A DNA stretch of 8,408 nucleotides from an uncultured Pseudomonadota bacterium. Lineage in GTDB: Bacteria > Pseudomonadota > Gammaproteobacteria > Methylococcales > Methylomonadaceae. The position numbers and the translations under genes were made by a program. The notes under the pieces were generated by a model. It made no database searches. It was not told the origin of the DNA and saw only the letters and a program-made list of their open reading frames with translations. The DNA lies in assembly GCA_903953455.1 (NCBI GenBank), contig CAJBJW010000101.1:1-8408 (forward strand). The letters are read 5' to 3'. Positions 5,612-8,408 of this stretch are shown here, one piece after another (positions within the stretch are counted from its first letter, which is position 1; every line of letters starts with the position of its first letter).

Positions 5612-7178
5612 TTTACTCAATGATGCTCAAGATTGGGCAAAAAAAGCCAATCAGCAAGATTGGTTAACAGCGCAGCAGTTGGCGTCATTAGATAGCGATG
5701 ATATGACGCAATTCGCTCAAGAAATGCCTAGTCGCCCCATGCTTATCGCTTTTATGGGTGGAACGGGTGTTGGGAAAAGTTCACTACTGAATAGATTAGC
5801 GGGCAGGGCAATTGCCAAAGCGGGGATAGCACGTCCTACTTCACGTGAAGTTACCGTGTATTATCATCGTGATGTCACCTTGCCTGCTTTACCTTTGCGT
5901 GGTGTCACCATTTCCCATCACGATGACGACAGTCAAAAAATGATGGTATGGATTGATATGCCAGATTTTGACAGTACAGATGTGCAGAATAAAGCTCTCG
6001 TTTTGCAATGGATGCCGTATATCGATATGCTGATTTATGTAGTGAGCCCCGAGCGTTATCGAGATGAAAAAGCTTGGCAATTATTGATTTCTCAAGGTGC
6101 GCGTCATGCGTGGCTATTTGTACTTAATCAATGGGATGTTGGGCAACAGGTTCAAGCTGAAGACTTTGAACATCAACTTCATTTAGCTGGATTTGATGCG
6201 CCATTAATTTTTAAAACCAGCTGCACGCAAGTGCTCGTCGACGATGATTTTGCCTCTTTAACGCAAACTATCGGCAGTTTAGCCACGCAAAAGACACTTG
6301 AACAATTGGCTTATCATGGTCGACAAGTGCGCGTTCAAGCATTGCAAAAACAGCTCCAAGTCGGGTTATCTTATTTAGGTGAGCCGGTGGCCGTTCAGAA
6401 ATTACACACGCATTGGCAAAAACATTGGAAATTGACTGCTAAACAATTGCAACAAGGCTTTGCATGGCGATTGCCTTTGCTTGCGGAGCAATTTGCGATG
6501 CATGCGAGTGATTTACGTATTGTATCCAGTGATATGTTACTTTGGGATGGTTGGGCGCAAACACGTTTTGATGATGTACTTAATGAAACGCTACTTTACG
6601 CGCAACGCCAGCACCTTCCAATTTTGCCACTTGAAAAAAGTATGTCATCAATCCGCACGAGTGCAAAGAAAGCCTTGCATCATGCTGTAGAGCTGGAAAC
6701 ACGCCAATCTCTTGCAAAACGGGGAACTTGGCTCCATCGTGGGTTACTTAAACTGGTTGGTATGGCTGAAATTGTGTTACCGCTTGGGGCGATGAGTTGG
6801 GTGGGTGTTCAAGTTTTTAATGGTTATTACGAAAGTAATCAAACGCATTTACATTATTTGAGTATTGATTTTGCCGTGCATAGTGTTTTAGTGTGTGCGC
6901 TGTCATGGGTCATTCCTTTTTTTATTCTTAAAAAATGCCAGCCATCTCTTGAAAAAAGTGCATTGCGTGGTTTGAATAAAGGTGTTGCAAATGGATTAGA
7001 TGTATTAAATCAGGATGTATTGGCGTTAATTTCGCAGTTTGAACTCGATCAACTGCAGCATAAACATCAAGTGAATGAATTACTGAAAGCAAGCGAATCG
7101 ATTAGTTCGCAGCATCTTACTTTTGACCCAGAAAGTCCTCTTGAACGTATGCTTGTATCAGAGGATAGAATAAAATAA
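5592..7178 (+). CDS. Membrane-anchored GTPase, second of a pair
   Basis: 528 aa from ATG 5592. The G domain is near the N-terminus: P-loop GGTGVGKS (56-63), G2 candidate RPTS (Thr83), G3 WIDMPDFDST (120-129), G4 LNQWD (N179-D182), G5-like KTSC (208-211). As in its neighbour, G3 is D-x-P-D-F-D-S rather than D-x-x-G, which marks the two as the same subfamily. G4 here keeps the specificity Asp. A helical middle follows, then two likely membrane helices at about 388-409 and 426-446 separated by a short polar loop, and a helical tail. This resembles dynamin-like proteins with a paired transmembrane hairpin near the stalk. It probably works with the upstream GTPase at the inner membrane. Substrate and role are unknown. 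Confidence 0.85.
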   Translation: MAYDYSDLLNDAQDWAKKANQQDWLTAQQLASLDSDDMTQFAQEMPSRPMLIAFMGGTGVGKSSLLNRLAGRAIAKAGIARPTSREVTVYYHRDVTLPALPLRGVTISHHDDDSQKMMVWIDMPDFDSTDVQNKALVLQWMPYIDMLIYVVSPERYRDEKAWQLLISQGARHAWLFVLNQWDVGQQVQAEDFEHQLHLAGFDAPLIFKTSCTQVLVDDDFASLTQTIGSLATQKTLEQLAYHGRQVRVQALQKQLQVGLSYLGEPVAVQKLHTHWQKHWKLTAKQLQQGFAWRLPLLAEQFAMHASDLRIVSSDMLLWDGWAQTRFDDVLNETLLYAQRQHLPILPLEKSMSSIRTSAKKALHHAVELETRQSLAKRGTWLHRGLLKLVGMAEIVLPLGAMSWVGVQVFNGYYESNQTHLHYLSIDFAVHSVLVCALSWVIPFFILKKCQPSLEKSALRGLNKGVANGLDVLNQDVLALISQFELDQLQHKHQVNELLKASESISSQHLTFDPESPLERMLVSEDRIK

Positions 7179-7260
7179 TCGTCATTATTGATGCTAGAAT
7201 CTTGTGCTAAATCCATGATTGAAAAGCACACATCTACTTCTTCTTTGAGTTAACAAAACC

Positions 7261-8408
7261 GTGAAAATAAAAAATCTCCAGTATTTAGTCGGCATTGATT
7301 TAGGTACAACACACACTGTTGTGGCTTACGCGCCTATATCGACGCCGCAAATGATTCAACTTTTCCCCATTGAGCAATTAGTCGATGTTGGGCAAGTTGC
7401 GGCGCGTCCCTTATTACCTTCGGTGCGTTATCATCCAGCAGAAGGGGAAATTGCCGCGGGTAATCTCGCTTTTACCGCAAGTGATAATGCCATTTTGGGT
7501 GAAGCAGCGCGTGTGCTTGGCGCAAAAACGAAAGGCCGTTTTGTAACCAGCGCAAAAAGTTGGCTGTCGCATCCATCAGTGGATCAAGACGCAGCGATTT
7601 TACCTTGGGGTAGCAGTGATGAGGTATTGAAAGTGTCGCCCTTAGAGGCGAGTGCGAGTTATTTGGCGCATATTCGCGCGGTATGGGGACATCAATTCCC
7701 CGATGCACCGCTTGAAAATCAAGATGTGGTGATTACCGTTCCCGCGTCATTTGATGAAGGGGCGCGTTCATTAACCGTTGAAGCGGCAAAAATGGCTGGA
7801 TTGAAAAAAATTCGCTTACTCGAAGAGCCGCAAGCCGTTTGTTACGATTGGCTGCGTGCAAACGCGGCGCAATTAAAAGAAAAATTGTCCAGCGTACATT
7901 TATTGCTTATTTGTGACGTAGGGGGCGGTACAACGGATTTAACGCTCATTAGCGTTGAGCAAGGTGAAGGCGATAAAGAACCCAAATTGACCCGTATTGG
8001 TGTAGGCGATCATTTGATGCTCGGCGGTGATAATGTGGACTTGGCGATTGCCCATACGCTTGAATCACGTTTAATGGGTAATGACACCTCGCAAAAGCGT
8101 TTATCTGCCGCCGAATTATCCCAATTACTCGAGCATTGTCGCCACGCTAAAGAGCGTTTACTTGCAGAAGATGCGCCAGAATCTATTAAAGTGACGCTGC
8201 TGGCCAGTGGTTCGAAATTATTTGGTGGCTCACGTTCGGCAACGCTCACACGTGAAGAAGTTCGCACTATTGCATTAGATGGTTTTTTTCCACTATCAAA
8301 ATTAAGTGATTTGCCGGATAAAAAACGCAGTGGTGTGGTGGAGTTCGGATTGCCTTATGCGTCCGAGCCAGCAGTGAGTAAACATATTGCCGCTTTTTTG
8401 AAATTACA
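7261..8408 (+). CDS. Atypical Hsp70-family ATPase (3' end outside window)
   Basis: 382 codons are visible; the frame is open at the right edge. Start is GTG 7261, chosen because an in-frame stop lies at 7246-7248 and no other start codon intervenes; TTTGAG ahead is a weak ribosome binding site. Hsp70 nucleotide-binding motifs are in order: phosphate-1 GIDLGTTHTVVA (11-22), VPASFDEGAR (160-169), LLEEPQAV (186-193), phosphate-2 DVGGGTTDLTL (219-229), GGDNVDLAIA (255-264). The adenosine motif and any peptide-binding domain lie beyond the window. It is more diverged than DnaK and recalls the accessory YegD/HscC-like Hsp70s of proteobacteria, some of which sit beside DUF2760 genes (from memory). 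It lies 82 bp after the GTPase pair, with no clear terminator between and only a weak 6-bp hairpin (7203-7230). Cotranscription is likely but not certain. It may assemble or remodel the GTPases. Confidence 0.93.
   Translation, partial: MKIKNLQYLVGIDLGTTHTVVAYAPISTPQMIQLFPIEQLVDVGQVAARPLLPSVRYHPAEGEIAAGNLAFTASDNAILGEAARVLGAKTKGRFVTSAKSWLSHPSVDQDAAILPWGSSDEVLKVSPLEASASYLAHIRAVWGHQFPDAPLENQDVVITVPASFDEGARSLTVEAAKMAGLKKIRLLEEPQAVCYDWLRANAAQLKEKLSSVHLLLICDVGGGTTDLTLISVEQGEGDKEPKLTRIGVGDHLMLGGDNVDLAIAHTLESRLMGNDTSQKRLSAAELSQLLEHCRHAKERLLAEDAPESIKVTLLASGSKLFGGSRSATLTREEVRTIALDGFFPLSKLSDLPDKKRSGVVEFGLPYASEPAVSKHIAAFLKL

Noticed and set aside
7179..7260. Heat-shock (sigma-32) promoter or terminator before the Hsp70 gene
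   Set aside because: TTGAAA occurs at about 7219 but no matching CCCCAT-like -10 follows, and the only hairpin (7203-7230) has a 6-bp stem, a 16-base loop and no T-run.

Overview
The window looks like chromosome from an AT-rich gammaproteobacterium. The signs are type I-F CRISPR repeat hairpins, DUF3530-like exported alpha/beta-hydrolase folds, a small outer-membrane lipoprotein and an atypical Hsp70. I cannot name the genus. No integrase, transposase, tRNA or rRNA is visible.

Left region (1-448) has no credible protein gene. On the minus strand it holds a compact two-repeat, one-spacer CRISPR unit of type I-F character (177-265). A perfect TATAAT box (289-294) and a CRP-like palindrome (TGTGA-N6-TCACA, within 307-332) lie immediately ahead of it. 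No cas genes are in view. A 12-bp inverted repeat (120-152) sits past the distal repeat.

Minus-strand block (449-3792), read right to left: a small lipoprotein (3358-3792); a secreted DUF3530-like protein (2511-3332); a paralogue of it carrying an 82-triplet collagen-like Gly-X-Y tail (988-2529); and a strong intrinsic terminator (948-976). The first three genes are tightly packed (25-nt gap, then 19-nt overlap) and probably form one envelope operon. Both hydrolase-like proteins have Gly where the nucleophilic Ser would be, so they may be binding or structural proteins rather than enzymes. Beyond the terminator is an unrecognised gene (449-877). Its reading frame clearly extends upstream of the nearest usual start codon, to an ATA behind a Shine-Dalgarno-like sequence.

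Plus-strand block (3890-8408): two overlapping, probably translationally coupled GTPases of a dynamin-like/membrane type (573 and 528 aa), then after 82 bp an Hsp70-family ATPase that runs off the right edge. The two blocks diverge from a short shared region (3793-3889). The GTPases share an unusual G3 motif (D-x-P-D-F-D-S). The order GTPase-GTPase-Hsp70 suggests a chaperone-assisted GTPase module acting at the membrane; this is inference from context.

The most noteworthy items are the promoter-equipped orphan mini-CRISPR, the collagen-tailed serine-less hydrolase with its tail-less tandem twin, the gene with a non-standard start, and the paired GTPase/Hsp70 cluster.
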